From contig JACMZG010001908.1 in assembly GCA_018340805.1 (NCBI GenBank), positions 46,943,754 through 47,007,753 on the forward strand: 64,000 nucleotides of DNA, given 5' to 3'. A model generated the notes under the pieces. The model had not been told where the DNA came from. It saw only the letters and a list, made by a program, of their open reading frames with translations, and did not search any database. Source of the stretch: Microvelia longipes. Its lineage: Eukaryota > Arthropoda > Insecta > Hemiptera > Veliidae. The position numbers and the translations under genes are program-made. Positions 22,984 to 37,632 of the stretch are shown in pieces. The stretch's first letter is position 1; every line of letters begins with the position of its first letter.

Positions 22984-24540
22984 CTTGATTAGTGTTAGAG
23001 TCCCCCTTCCAATGAAAACCAACTCCTTTTCACTCGACCCCACCATAAACCCAACTTCGTAAGCTCATTTTTCCTTCGAACATTCGTTAAAATGAGTATT
23101 GAATCTCTTCAAATAATATATTTGTACGAGGAAAACATTCTTTAGCAATTCTTCAAAGTTTTCTGCAACAATAGATAACCCAAAAAACCGGACATAAGTT
23201 TCCTTTCCCTTCTTCTTTTCAAAGACCAGCAAATTATTCAAAACTACAATCCAATAGAAAGAATTTATGTAACATGTTCCTGGTCTTTTCAAACCCCTTT
23301 AAAAAAATCAGTAAATTTAACTCAACAATACTATTTCAAAAAGAGTAAAATACAATATTAAACCCCAATATGGCTTTAATTGCCATTTATTTAAGCCATA
23401 ATCAATATTGCTCATACTTGCCTCACACAAAAACATCTTTACTATAATTTATATATATTATATATGTATGTATATATTTTTTATAAATAAATACTTTTTA
23501 GAAGAAGAAAATATTTCACAAATAAATGCATGGTTGAAATACATTGATTTTTAATTTTTGACATTTTAAGTAATGCAGTGTATTTTATTTAATAACATAC
23601 AATACGCATCCTTTGAAATAAACTGCAAGAGAAATAAAAGCTTAAAATCAGAATCATATAATATATAAAGTGATTTGAAAATAGCGTTTATAACATTTTC
23701 TGGAATTAAAACATAAAATTAATCTTTAATTTTATTTAGAGAACATTTGGAGTAAATATTATTTAAATTAAAAGAGATAATGTTTGGCAAATTTAAATAT
23801 TTGTTTCACTCTAAAACAAAAGAGTTAGGATTAATACTTAAACAAGTGTTCATGATTTTAAAAATAATAATTTCATGTTATATAATACGAAAAATAAAAA
23901 ATAAATATTAATACTTTTGCTTTTTTGCTGAAATAAATATCATAAATGGATTTGCATATTTTGTTGTATACAGATTTAACAGAGTAATGGGATATCATTC
24001 GAATTTCAGGGGAAATTTTTCGAACTTTAAGACACATGTGTATACTTTATGTAAGATACTTTATCGAAGTAAAGCTTTGACATTTTACTGAGCTCAGAAT
24101 TGCCTTTTTCCTGCAGACATTTGATAAATAGATTTTTCATTACGTCGCTAACTTTACGTGATTTTATCAAATACTATGAAAAAACTCACTTTAATAACTT
24201 TGCAATATACTTTCCTATATAATAGAAAATTAATGAAATGCTTTTCCTGCCACAGAAGTATGTGTGTAAACTCAATTTATTCACCAAGAAAATATGTTTT
24301 CATAATAAACCAAAGAATGCAATATAAACCTAGTGTAGCGGTGAAACAATAGAAAAACTAATTCACCTTTCTATACAGATACGAGTATGAGCAGCGTTTA
24401 ATAATAAATACCATTTCATTTAACATTGTAAAGATATATACTTTATGAAATAAAAATATTACTCTTAAAACAAAAATGTGGGTTCGTGGTTTTCCAGAAA
24501 ATTTCCTCACATTTTTTGACAAGCATTGTAATGAATGAAA
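22984..24540. other. AT-rich DNA, no gene recognised
   Basis: Only short frames with no motifs were found. A small TA tract lies at 23447-23475. Nothing else is supported. Confidence 0.45.
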
Positions 24541-24645
24541 GAAAAAAGACTCTTCACAAATTTTTTTTTTGGAAAAGAGCTTTCAACCTAACTTAAGGTC
24601 ATCATCAGTGCCATAAATTAAAGATGGAACTAATAAAAAACGAGA
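24541..24645 (-). mobile_element. Single-arm relative of the 17959-18277 foldback
   Basis: Segments AAAGACTCTTCACAAATTTT, GAAAAGAGCTTTCAACCTAA and GGTCATCATCAGTGCC correspond in order to the left arm of the 17959-18277 palindrome. No complementary right arm was found nearby, so this is a solo arm or a truncated copy. On the minus strand the CUGAUGA...GAAA motif is intact. Confidence 0.75.
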
Positions 24646-24904
24646 CAAAGAAATAATAGAAATTACAAGAAGCTACTTTTTCTATTTTGATGGTTAAGCT
24701 CGGTGAGCCGTGTGAGAGTCTTACACGGCCGTGGTGCGGCCAAGACGCCTAAGGCCTTTTGTCGTTATTGAAATATTTGTATTATTAGAGCAATTAAATA
24801 CGTTTGTAAAGAATAGCATTTTAGGTAAAAGACACACTATAGTACTATAATGAATCTACTATGAGGGTTCTAAATTTTGCCTATACCCTGTTTCATTTAG
24901 GGTA

Positions 24905-25117
24905 AAAGATCTTTAACGAGTACCTGACAACGCACAGGCTCGAGACCACCGGCTTTACGTCCCTTCTGAAGGACCTGGTACACAGAATTTTTATCCCTCT
25001 CATAAGAATCCTAGAGGCCCGTGCTGGGATTGAACCCGTGACTAAATAAACTCGGAAGCTTAAAGTCCGTTCATTCTATGTATCGGCCGGGTACCTTAAC
25101 CACTACACCACCGGTAA
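24905..25117 (-). mobile_element. tRNA-derived SINE of a second family
   Basis: On the minus strand the head at 25115 reads CCGGTGGTGTAGTGGTTAAG, an A box very like tRNA-Val-type genes. The B box GGGTTCAATCCC lies at 25037-25026. The body continues through CCTCTAGGATTCTTATGAGA, GGACCTGGT-complement segments and a GGGACGTAAAGCC block to about 24905; the 3' end is not certain. A- to B-box spacing is longer than in a true tRNA, so this is a SINE rather than a tRNA gene. Confidence 0.8.
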
Positions 25118-27425
25118 TTTAGTTTACTATTGCAACAGTTAAAACCTTTCACGGTTTGAATTACACAAAATACACTCATAAATCATAAAATACTAGCACT
25201 TTAAGCTTTAATTGTATGTAGGTCAAAGCTGACTATTTATAGAACAGACCTACTAGATATTTAATAGCTGTCTATTTAATAAATGTTTAAAACAAACTAT
25301 AGAACTAGATTACAGCATTGCTTAGCTTTCATACTTTACTTAACAGACAGAACTAACTCCGATAATGCTAGAAATTACGAATAAACACGAAGCAAGTGTT
25401 TGCATTTTTCCTATCCTCTTGGTTTTATCTAGAAAATAATTCAAAAAGCCATATACCGCCACTTTTTCCTGTATAATGTTTATAAGTTTATTAATTTAAA
25501 CATTTCGTGAATAAGTCGACTGGTTAAACGATTTTTTAATAAAAAAAAAATCTGTCTCTCTTTAAATAGTAACATTCCGGAGAAACCAAAATTTTTAATT
25601 AAGTTTCATGTTTGCACAGTGTGATAGATGGTGGAAATCTACTCTATTTTAATTTATTTTCTGATTAAAATTCTTTATCTTTTAGGTCAAAACTCAAATA
25701 CTCGATAAAATAAAAAGTAGTTGCTTTTATATAAATTAAACAAAAATCGGGTATGTGGTACATCGGAACAATTCTTCTTAAAATCGAATTTTGCCCATCC
25801 GGCACATAACATCCAAAGGCCAATTAAAAAGTACATTACAATAGATTTTTTTTTAGATTAGATAGACCAAACGCTTTTCTTAATATTTTCAGATACAGAT
25901 TTACTAACTACAGTTTGGATTATTTCCAAAATAAATAAGTTATTTTAAAATAACGTTTTTATCATTGTCATGGAAACAACAAACAAAAAAAATTAAATGT
26001 ATAATATATCTATGCATAACATCAACATACTAAGGATCAATACTACATGACATTTTTCTAAAAGCTAAATACTGTAACATAAACTTAATCTCATTCAAAT
26101 AAACTTTATTATTTAGATTGTCAATATTACTAGCATGTAATACAATACACCCATATTATATTAAAAAGTTTTAAGTTAAAAGGTTTTCTAATGTTCAGAT
26201 TTTTTCTCCAATATTTTACTTCAAATAACAGTTTTCCATTTCGCAAAGATTGGAAAGCATGTAAACAAAATCAATTAGTTTAAATCACAAAATTATGTTA
26301 TACTTTAAACGTTAAGGAGTTTATAGTGCATGATATATAATTATCTTATATACAGACACAGACAGGTTTTTACAAATTATGTTTAGTAGTATTAACTTCA
26401 AAATCTAATTGCAAATAAGTAAATTAATACCTGCCATATATTTATTTTGAAAGGTTTAAAACGATAAAACAAATTAATTACTTTCTTATTAAAGGAAACG
26501 ACATTTGATTTAAACATAATTTAACTTGGAGATCAAATCAATTAAATTTTATGTTATGGCTTCAAATGATATCTTTATTGATGTTTAGATTTATTGATAA
26601 TAATTTATAGTTATTTTCAAGTCTGATAAGTTAAAAGTAAAACTTAAAATATATCTTTGAAGTAACTCAAATTTACCTAATACATTTAACATTCTAATCT
26701 AGATGTTTTAAACATCACCTATTTGCGACTATCTGCTAATGCGGTCCACACCTATGGTCTCAGTTTATATAAATAGTATTTTAAATATTTTTTATACATA
26801 TTAGTATTTTTATACCAAGTGGATCTACTATATTATACATTATAGAAGATCCACTTCAAGCATAGTGGATGCAACCCACCTGAGACGAATAATTAACATT
26901 TTTAAACTAATTAACAATAATTAAATTAAATCAAAATTTAATTAAATTAAATTTTGATTTAATTGTATTAAATGCATTACTAAAGATTAATAATGGAATA
27001 AATAAAACAAAATGTTCCAATGAATAAATTATTGATGAATGTTATGTATTTATATAAAAACTACAGAATAAATTCACACTAGTGAATCCATACATATGTG
27101 CCAGGGAAAAGACTTATTTTATCTTTAATTTTATGATGACGTACTCTGAACTTCAACTTTGGAACTCTAACTAATGATTAATGATTGATCATAAAAGTAA
27201 CAATTTTTATTGTGTCATTTCAATTAATTAAAATTGACAGTATAAAAAAAAATCCTTTGTTTTTCTTTTTAATTGAAAAAAAAAATATGAGTTGCATGTT
27301 TGATGTCATAATGAGATAATTTCTAAATATAATTACTTCATATTTATCTATCGATTGCTATCGATGAATCATTACTAAATATCGATCTATACGTCTATAA
27401 TGCAATTATTTATTATTCATAAAAC
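25118..27425. other. AT-rich DNA with a hairpin and a SINE scrap
   Basis: An inverted repeat AAGTGGATC ... GATCCACTT spans 26817-26856. Directly after it, ATGCAACCCACCTGAG (26869-26884) matches the body of the 12.3/21.4 kb SINE on its sense strand. A second A/T-only palindrome of ATTTAATTAAATTAAAT type lies at 26905-26960. No gene was recognised. Confidence 0.5.
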
Positions 27426-27437
27426 CACAAAAAATAA

Positions 27438-27451
27438 ATATATATAATATA

Positions 27452-27504
<53 letters not shown>

Positions 27505-27512
27505 TATATAAT
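27438..27512. repeat. (TA)n microsatellite
   Basis: This is a TA array with small phase slips in AT-rich unique DNA. Confidence 0.95.
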
Positions 27513-30500
27513 TATAATGTGATGAACTTGCTGAACGGCATTTAAAGATTTAATTTGTAAATTTTGTGTCTGGCTTGTGTGCATATAACAATGTAATATC
27601 TATTACCGTAACATGTGAATAAAACTATATATGCATTTTAAGTATGTTTACTACCTATAAAAAATGGAATTTCTAGCATATATATAAAATCTACCATTAT
27701 CAATAGATTATTTTAATCCTCCAGATATCACGTTAGCAAAACAAAGAAATCTAAGGCTTAAAATTATTTTTTATTAATATAAAACAAAATAAAATAATAT
27801 TTCTTTTATAAAAAAAACACTGGGCGATTTTTTTTATCAGATATAAACCCTAGAGCTACATAAATAGAATCAAGCAAGTTTAGCAATTTTTAAAACATAA
27901 AAAAAACAAATATATCCCACCATGGAAACAGCCTCTAAAATTTAACAAGTTCTAAAAAATGAGTATGGCTTGAGGAAAAAGGGCGAAAATAATAGGGATG
28001 TAAAAGGTCAAATAACGAAGGTATTTATGCTAAGTCCACTAACAAACCGTCGGAAAAATAATATTTTTAGCTATTTTCTCCACCGGTACTAAACCAACAG
28101 AAAAACCCGCACAAACAGCACTGTCAATATAATTTGTTCCTTTTATATGAGGCAAAATTTTATTTGTATATCAATATGTTGTACAATTTTTATGAGGTAC
28201 TAATTATTCGTAAATGAGTATGCCTACTATCGCCACATTGTATCGCTACATTCAATTATAGGGTAAGTCATGTCTACTTTAAAGACACAGAAGTTATATA
28301 TCCGTCATCCTTATGTTTCCCTTCGGAGGAAACATTCCATTAATCGTGTTTTGATAGTATTAATTTACGCATTATGAAAAAACTTAAATTTTAACATATT
28401 TGACTATAACATAACAATTAAAACAACAAGAATTGGTTCTTTTGTAAACAGCACCCAATAAAACACATGCATGTATAAAAGGGGCTAAGTATAGTAGCAA
28501 AAGATGTGAGATCATTTGATATGCTAATCAATAGTTCCTTATTACGCTTGTAAATATACGAGGCTTTGACAGTATAACTTTGTGACTTGGCCATTACGCA
28601 TATGGAGGTTAGGGTGGTATTAACGGTCTACCATGAAGTGTAGACAGTAGACATACATTATAAGAATACATTGAGCCAATTTAATAAGCGTTGTTTATTT
28701 CACTCCTGTGTGTTCTGCAGAAATATCATTAAATTGTTAATTAGTTTCAATATATAAAACCATGATTTATTACTAAACAGTCCTAATTTCTTTAATTATA
28801 CATAAGATAATTACATTGCGTAATTCGTATTTTGACGAATATTTTGTTATATTCGGTCAAAATAAATTTCACAATATTCTTAGTTTTAAAGTTCTCTACT
28901 AGGTTGCGCTAGTTGTCAAAAGTTTTCTTTATACGTAAAATTGAGGTTAGGACTGTCTTCAACTTAGGTAGAAAATAATATTAGGCAGAAGGAACTGCAA
29001 TTTTTGGATTGAGATAATTTTTTATTGACTTTTAAATCAAAATTTATCTATATACGAATATCTACGATTGCTGGATGTGCCTTAGAATTTTGATGAGTAA
29101 GTGAATGAGTGTCAATACTGCTTACCTTTGAGCCTACAATTATCATTACCATTGAATTACAAAGAGTTAAAATTCAGTAAATTCTGTCAGTTCAAATGAC
29201 TTTTTTGTTGCTATTAAAATCACATTTTTTAGTGTCCTTAATAAAATGAAACGAGGGATGAAAATACCTTCGAGATGCTTCCAGTAAAGGATGGTGCGAC
29301 AGTGACTGTTAGACTCAGGCAGATATACCTTATTTAAAAATACCATTATCGTTTAAAATATCAAACCATTAAAATAAATGCGGAATAATAATCATTAAAA
29401 GTTTTTAACAGGGACCAAAAACAGTTAAGAATTGAAACAACTACTACAATAAATCGTCAAGAGTAAAAAATACTGAAGTGTGTTCTCTAACTTCTTCTAA
29501 GTTAAGAGCCACTTAAATAAGATTCCTTACACAAATGTCGAGTTATTTTTAAGGAAAGTCAAAACTTCAAAGAGTTACAGTGTTCTTCGTTTACACAAGC
29601 AGTTATTGTCAACATAAAATATAAATTAAAAAATGTATAGTCCAATGGTTTTGTTTCTTTTAGGGTGCCTATTTAAACGTCAAGTAAAAAGAAAATATAA
29701 TATCGTTATGATATTTTTTTTTTACAAATTCCTTTATTTTTATACATAAATTGATAGCTACATAACAAAATACGGACCCTCGTAGCCGCTGCGCACCCTC
29801 GGCGCTTCGCGCCTCGTCCGCAAATGAGGAAAAGTAAAAAAGTTTTAATTTAATATACATAGTAATTAATTTAATTAGTCAATAAACAATTTAGATGATG
29901 AATTGGACGAGTTGCACTAGATATGTTAAGTGATGTAGGACATAATAGATGAACATTATATGTTCTACAAAACTGATATTTTGTAGTTCTGACTATTAGT
30001 CTTGTAACTGACTTGCAATTAGTCGGATTGTCACATCTATCAGATAGTTCATTAATTATGTTCTATATTCATAATGATGACTCCCCCAGTAATAATAAAA
30101 CGTCGGATTTGTCATCGTCATCAATGAAGATTACAATTTTCATGTTAGTGACCACGAAAGCCTACTTAGTTTATTGATTAGTTGCTAGTTGTTAAACAAT
30201 AATAATATTAATTTGTTAATAATACTTTTTCCTACATAATTACGGCATTGATAAGGAAAAGCAATAATTAGTGATTGGTTTGAAAATGCAAGACAAAATA
30301 TAAACATCAGATAATTGTTTCTTTATTTTTGTTACATATAAGCCGTAGAAATATTCAATTTTTTAAAAAATGTCAATATTTTTTATCCAGAATAAAATTA
30401 AGTCATACTATTATTTTTTAAAACGATATGTTATCTTAATATAACTACTTATGTGTGTCACCGATGAGAATCAGTTTAGGGACCGAAGAGACTAAATTTT

Positions 30501-30745
30501 ATTAAATTAAATTTAACTATATTTCGCGACTTACACGTTGCATATGTATGTCAGTTTTAGCATTCACAGAGAATGAAATTAATTTCTATCATGCTAATGA
30601 AATATTATTACTAATTTTATGGAGTTTAAAAACTAGAAAATTATAAGAAAATAAAAAAATATCTAATCTACTATTCGTTATTAATTTTTCATCAATTTAG
30701 CTTTAGTCATTATTTGAAGGTAAGTACAAATCGTTAAATAAATTA
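27513..30745. other. AT-rich DNA, no gene recognised
   Basis: No supported coding region was found. A small hairpin GTTTCC-CTTCGGA-GGAAAC lies at about 28314-28332. A GC-rich island at 29775-29825 contains GGCGCTTCGCGCC, a perfect palindromic stem around a GCTTCGC core. Other sequence is background. Confidence 0.45.
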
Positions 30746-30898
30746 TTTTGCCAAGGCTGGTATGTAAGCAAAATATATGTTTTGCTAAGGCTGGTATCTG
30801 AGCAAAATATTGTTTTGCTAAGGATGGTATCTGAGCAAAATAGCAAAATATTGTGCTAAGGTTGGTATCTGAAAATTATGTTTTGCTAAGCAAAAAAA
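30746..30898. repeat. ~35-bp tandem repeat, about 4-5 units
   Basis: Units of TTTTGCTAAGGCTGGTATCT then GAGCAAAATAT repeat with small indels. The last unit ends in TTTTGCTAAGCAAAA. Confidence 0.9.
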
Positions 30899-31584
30899 AT
30901 ATAACCTAACTGTATACGATAGAATTTTAAATTTTAAGTTTATACTTACTGAATTCCCATAATTTGCAAATCGTTAAACTTTGGTAAAAATTAAATAAAA
31001 ATATAATGAACCGAAGAAAGTGAAAGAAGGTTATTAAGAGTCAAGGTTTGCCGAGTGAGCTGAATATTTCATGACGATAATGTTGCCTCGTCTAAAGACA
31101 CTAGAAACTCGACACTATTGTTTTCCATAATAATCGATAGTAAAAGAGAGAAAATAGAGGATAATGTCTTGACATCGGCTTCTCGATAAAATAACGCTGT
31201 ACATGTTATTGTCACTTATAGTATAGCTTCATTTCAATGTTTTCTTATTCTTATAGGGGAATGTAGGATAAAAACACTTCAGTCTTCCATGGGGAATCAG
31301 AGAGGTACTTAGGACAGGGGCTCCGATTCTAAAGTCATTATTCAACTCACTTTTTCTCAGCATTATATAAATAAATATTAATTTACTTGTAAGAATTAAC
31401 ATGAATTAAGGATTAACATTAAGTGGACATTTGTTATCAATCCAAAATGCTGTCAAGCAAATAAGTTTCTTTACACACTAAAAATTGCATAATCTAGTAA
31501 TAATTAATTAAATATAACAGTCTTGAATATTGTAAAATGATTATTTTTTATTAAATATTCTTTTGAAAACTTTAAAAAATTCTG
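30899..31584. other. AT-rich spacer, nothing recognised
   Basis: This is background sequence between the 35-bp tandem repeat and the composite element. No supported feature was found. Confidence 0.4.
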
Positions 31585-31585
31585 G

Positions 31586-33265
<1,680 letters not shown>

Positions 33266-33430
33266 TAAGGATTTTAAAGGCTTCGGAAGATGATTGTAAA
33301 AAACAATGGATGAATTAAGAGGAGACCTTTATACAGTGCAGTTTTGCAAATAGAATGCAATAACTGATCAATATTTATAGAGTTATCGCTGTGAATAACT
33401 GAGATTTTGGTAAAATACTCAGCATGTTCC

Positions 33431-33462
33431 TTAACATACATGCATTGACGTACATGTATGTT
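33431..33462. other. Short perfect hairpin between composite copies
   Basis: AACATACATG is followed 12 bp later by its complement CATGTATGTT. It lies in the 220-bp spacer between the two composite elements. Confidence 0.6.
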
Positions 33463-33486
33463 AAAAGTTTGTAAGAAGAAAAAATT

Positions 33487-35066
33487 GGCGCGGTGGTCCG
33501 CATGCGGGCGAATTTCCTTTGGTGCGTGTTTCCGTGCTTTTTAACATATATAAGTTTACAACTACTAAATAAATAATTCCGTCGCGGTGGTCGCTGTCGG
33601 CGATTTCATGTAGAATTCGTGTTTCCGTGCTTAACAACCCATTTCTGCTTAAGGTTCCGGTTCATGCTTTAGAACCTAAGCAGTTACTCGATTGTCAAGC
33701 ACGCTCGCAACTCATTTTGTCTGTATTTTTCAAAGGAAATGGCATAATTATCCAGTTGGTTGTTCAAAACTAGCCTCTAAAATTGAGTCGCACTATTTGG
33801 GTTTATCTTATTTAAAGCTTAGTCAGTTATCTTTAAAGGTTTTAGCGCATTTCCTTTGAAAAATACAGACAAAATGAGTTGCGAGCAGTGCTGACAATCG
33901 AGTTACTGCTTAGGTTCTAAAGCATGAACCGGAACCTTAAGCAAGAAATGGGTTGTTAAAGCACGAAACACGAATTAACATGAATTTCGCCCGACAGCGG
34001 ACCACCGCGCCGGAATATTTATTTAGTTGTAACTTATATAGTGTAAAAGCACGGAAACGCATCCAAAGGAAATTCGCCCGACATGCGGACCACCGCGCCA
34101 GAATTATGTCTAGTTGTAAACTTATATTAAGTAAAAAAACGATAAAAATATTTCGTCCCACCCGGATTGACCCAGGTACCCGAGTTTGAGTGCTCGTATT
34201 GACTCCGGACCATGCCATTCAACTCAGAGGCCCAAAAAACATAGAAAACGACACCCTACTCGAAATTATTTTTTAACGACGTAATTTTGGTAATTTACAA
34301 TGGTTTTTGGACTTTTTGGTCACTTAGAGTGGTCGTATCGACTTCGGACCGGTTTTCATTCGATGCGCGCCAAAAATACATCGAAAACGATAACGATAAA
34401 ATTGATCGTCCCAACCAGGATTTGAACCCAGGTACCCTGAGTTGAGTGCTCGTATTGACTCCGGACCACTGCCATTCGATTCAGCGCCCAAAAATACATC
34501 GAAACGACACCCTACTGAAATTTATTTGTTATCGGCCTAAATTTTGGTTTTTTGGTAATTAAATGGTTTTTGACTTTTACTTAGTGGTCGTTCGGACCGG
34601 TTCATTCGATTCAGCGCCTCAAAAAAATAAATATGACCTTTTTCGCGGCAAAAAATATTAAACTCTGAATTTTGCCGATTTTTTGAAAATTTCGCTGACT
34701 CAGCAAACCGGGTTAATGACGTCACAAAAACTGGTTTTCATAGGGTTCGTGTTCCTCCAAAGGTTATTTTGTACCAGTTTGGTTAAAAAATATTAATCCG
34801 TTCGAGATGAGTGTTTACAGAAAGTGTCTAGAAATAATATATATTATACTATTATATATATTATTTATATTATATTATATATATATATAGTACATACTAT
34901 TATTATATATATATATATATTATTATTATATATAATATATTAGTCTCGCGAAACGTATTTTTCGTCATAGGGACCTCTGAAACGGATTTGTGTCGTGGTC
35001 CGAGGTTCGAATTCGCCATGACCCCTATCCCATTAGCCGAATTTCCAAAGGAAATTCGCTAAAAGA
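33487..35066. mobile_element. Composite foldback/tRNA-like element, copy 2
   Basis: This is a head-to-tail second copy with the same order of parts as 31586-33265 and an offset of about 1901 bp. It comprises a foldback (33487-34105), tRNA-like B-box blocks (34145-34215 and 34415-34480), a shortened TA region and the same 3' block ending CCAAAGGAAATTCGCTAAAA at 35045-35064. Copies differ by many single-base deletions, mostly in runs, besides substitutions. Confidence 0.8.
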
Positions 35067-35873
35067 AGTTTGAAGTTTGCTGTGTTTTTGTTTTTCTTCA
35101 TATTTTGTATGTCAATTTTTCTATCTTAACTAACATATATTTTCTATTTAAACCAGTGTTGCTACTAACCAACTTTAATGATGAATCCCCACACACAGGC
35201 TCTGCCTTGTGGGTTCCAAGACTGACCCTGAGCTTACTCTTACAACCATCTTCTTTTTATCATATTCATGGTAATATTCTTATGGACAACATATGCATGT
35301 AACGGCACACATGACAGTGTGTGCATAGGTCATGCATACACATTAAAATTCTTAAAACTCTTTAGCCCTACTAAATTTATTTTTATTTAAACTAACACTA
35401 ACCATAATAATATACGCTAATGATGCTGTTGGTATGCTAACAGAAAAAGACATAAAAGTGAGATATATACAAACACCACAAAGACACACACACATTATAT
35501 ATCTATATATTTTCCATCAAATAAGAATTTAGGGCTGATTTAAAGAATGGCGTGCGCATATGTGCCTATGTAAAAATAATACAAAAAGATTTACATGTCA
35601 ACAATATGAAAATAACGCATTTGCCTATCGATTAGATAGGTTTAGGAAGATTCCTTACGTCTTTAAGCGCAAGTTACGTCAAACCGGGTTTAAGGATATG
35701 ATGGAAAGAGGTCGTGTCATACCCTCTTCCAGTAAGGTTTACTGCCTGACATAAGCTGTGACGCCTACGCTAAATGCCTTTATATTTTGTTTTTAAAAGA
35801 AAAATATAGGTTGTCTCCCATTTGTAAACATTTCCATACAGGTGGAAGGAAAATTCATCTTTCGAATACTATT
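35067..35873. other. AT-rich DNA, no gene recognised
   Basis: Frames of 65 and 64 codons occur (35105 and 35560, plus) without recognisable motifs. Nothing else is supported before the hAT target duplication. Confidence 0.4.
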
Positions 35874-36269
35874 GCCTATCACAGTGGCGTAGCCAGGGGG
35901 GGCTGAGGGGGCTTCAGCCCCCCCCCCGAAATTTTTACATAACCTAACCCGCAATAAATGTGTGAAAAAAAGCTATAAAAACATATAAAATAATATTAAA
36001 TAACATTTATTTTTAACAATAATCTTATAATATAATAAATAATATATCAAATAATATATAAAAATAGAAAGATATACAAATAATTTTGAAACAGTGAACA
36101 ATACAAAGTAAAGTAGGCTTGTCCGAATATATATCTCGAAGTTCCAATTACGACATAACGGTCAGTTAGGTCTTTCAGTAATAACTGTGTGACCTGTGCT
36201 TAGAATAATACTTAGACTAGAAGGAGCCGTAAACACAATAACACTGATAACACGAAAGGTGGTTAACAT

Positions 36270-36850
36270 GATAAAATCCATTTTTTAACCATCAAAATCG
36301 GTCCAGTAAAACCGGAGATACAAATGTTGAAAAATTACCGAAAAAACATCTAAAGCATACATTTTTGTCCAAAACGCATACAAACCTTTAAAATGTCATG
36401 TTTTCCTATTAACATGTTTAAGAATTAGGCAGACTTAAAAATCATGCATATTTTGTTAAACTGCAGGTAATATGGAGTTGTTCTAGAGAAGAAGTCAGCA
36501 CAGCTCTAATATGTGATGACTTAATGACCGACATATAATGCTGAAAGATAGGTAAACACTTAAATTGTAGAAAAATACACTTTTTTTCAGCATTATATGT
36601 CTCATCATATTAGAGCTGTACTGATTTCTTTCTCTCTAGAACAACTTTAATACCTGTAGCTTAACAGAATATGCATAATTTTTAAGTCTGCCTAATTCCT
36701 AAACATGTTCATGGAAAAACATGACATTTTAAGATTTTTGTGCGTTTTTGGACAAAAATGTATGCTTATTAGATGTTTTTTCGGTAATCTTTCAACATTT
36801 GTATCTCCGATTTTACTGGACCGATTTTGATGGTTAAAAATGGATTTATC
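36270..36850. mobile_element. Palindrome nested inside the hAT element
   Basis: The arms begin GATAAAATCCATTTTTTAAC and end with the complement at 36850. Shared blocks include CCATCAAAATCGGTCCAGTA, ACATTTTTGTCCAAAA, TTAGGCAGACTTAAAAAT and TCAGCATTATATG. Arms are about 250 bp each with roughly 90% pairing by eye. No open frame is present. It may be an insertion into the hAT element or an original part of it. Confidence 0.85.
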
Positions 36851-37521
36851 ACAAATTTAATAAACTTTAAAAAAACCTTTAAATTTTTTAGATAAATCAA
36901 TAGGAACACCGTTTATGGGCTAAACAGAATTTGAGTTCATTTTATGGATTTTAAAGGCTAAATTCCCTTATCTGAAACGAAGACCACCTGATTCATCAGA
37001 GAGCCAGAATAAGTCGATCTAGTGGGTTAAACCTTTGGGCGACGGTCACGTTTTTTTGCGTCTGGCTCTTGGACTATAATATATGACTTATAAAAGTTAA
37101 TTTCAAATGGAACGTAGGCAAAAAGCGAGAACTTAAACCACGCCTACTTAGTTGAAAAGTAGGTCTGCTGAGGCGCTATCGTCGATCGGCCAAATTTTCC
37201 CACCATTGGGTCGACAGTCTTACTGTTTTAGTATCTATATAGTCTCTGGTTTGTACAATCCGGTAAATGACAAGTACCCTGATGTCGCGGACTATTTCAA
37301 AATTTACTTAATATAATATTATAATAAAAATTAATATTTTATTAATTTTACGTTATAAAAAATTTTATACATTATGTGCAAAATAGTTTGTAGTTGTTTA
37401 AACTATGTGTATTTTGATTATATACTTTACCAGAAACAATTATTTATTTATTTAATATAAAAATAATATTATTATGTAATAATAAATAAAATATAATGTA
37501 TAATGTATAATGTAATAATGT

Positions 37522-37526
<5 letters not shown>

Positions 37527-37566
<40 letters not shown>
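37527..37566. repeat. (TA)n microsatellite inside the hAT element
   Basis: This is a TA array close to the right terminal repeat of the hAT element. Confidence 0.95.
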
Positions 37567-37571
<5 letters not shown>

Positions 37572-37632
37572 ATAAATTTTAACATTCAGCCCCCCCCCCG
37601 AAATTAATCCTGGCTACGCCACTGGCCTATCA

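Larger units (their letters stand above)
35882..37624. mobile_element. Non-autonomous hAT DNA transposon, 1743 bp
   Basis: The terminal inverted repeats are CAGTGGCGTAGCCAGG at both ends, followed inward by a G/C-run block (AGCCCCCCCC and GAAATT). The 8-bp sequence GCCTATCA lies immediately outside each end (35874-35881 and 37625-37632), the exact 8-bp target duplication characteristic of the hAT superfamily. No transposase frame is present, so mobilisation would need a partner in trans. Inside are a 581-bp palindrome (36270-36850) and a TA array (37527-37566). Confidence 0.95.

Noticed and set aside
22768..23046. Open frames of 65-74 codons rich in Ile and Tyr
   Set aside because: They are translations of the (TA)n and (CA)n microsatellite.
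25026..25117. Functional tRNA-Val gene
   Set aside because: The A box and B box are good, but their spacing is too long for a tRNA, no acceptor stem closes, and the sequence runs on into a SINE body.
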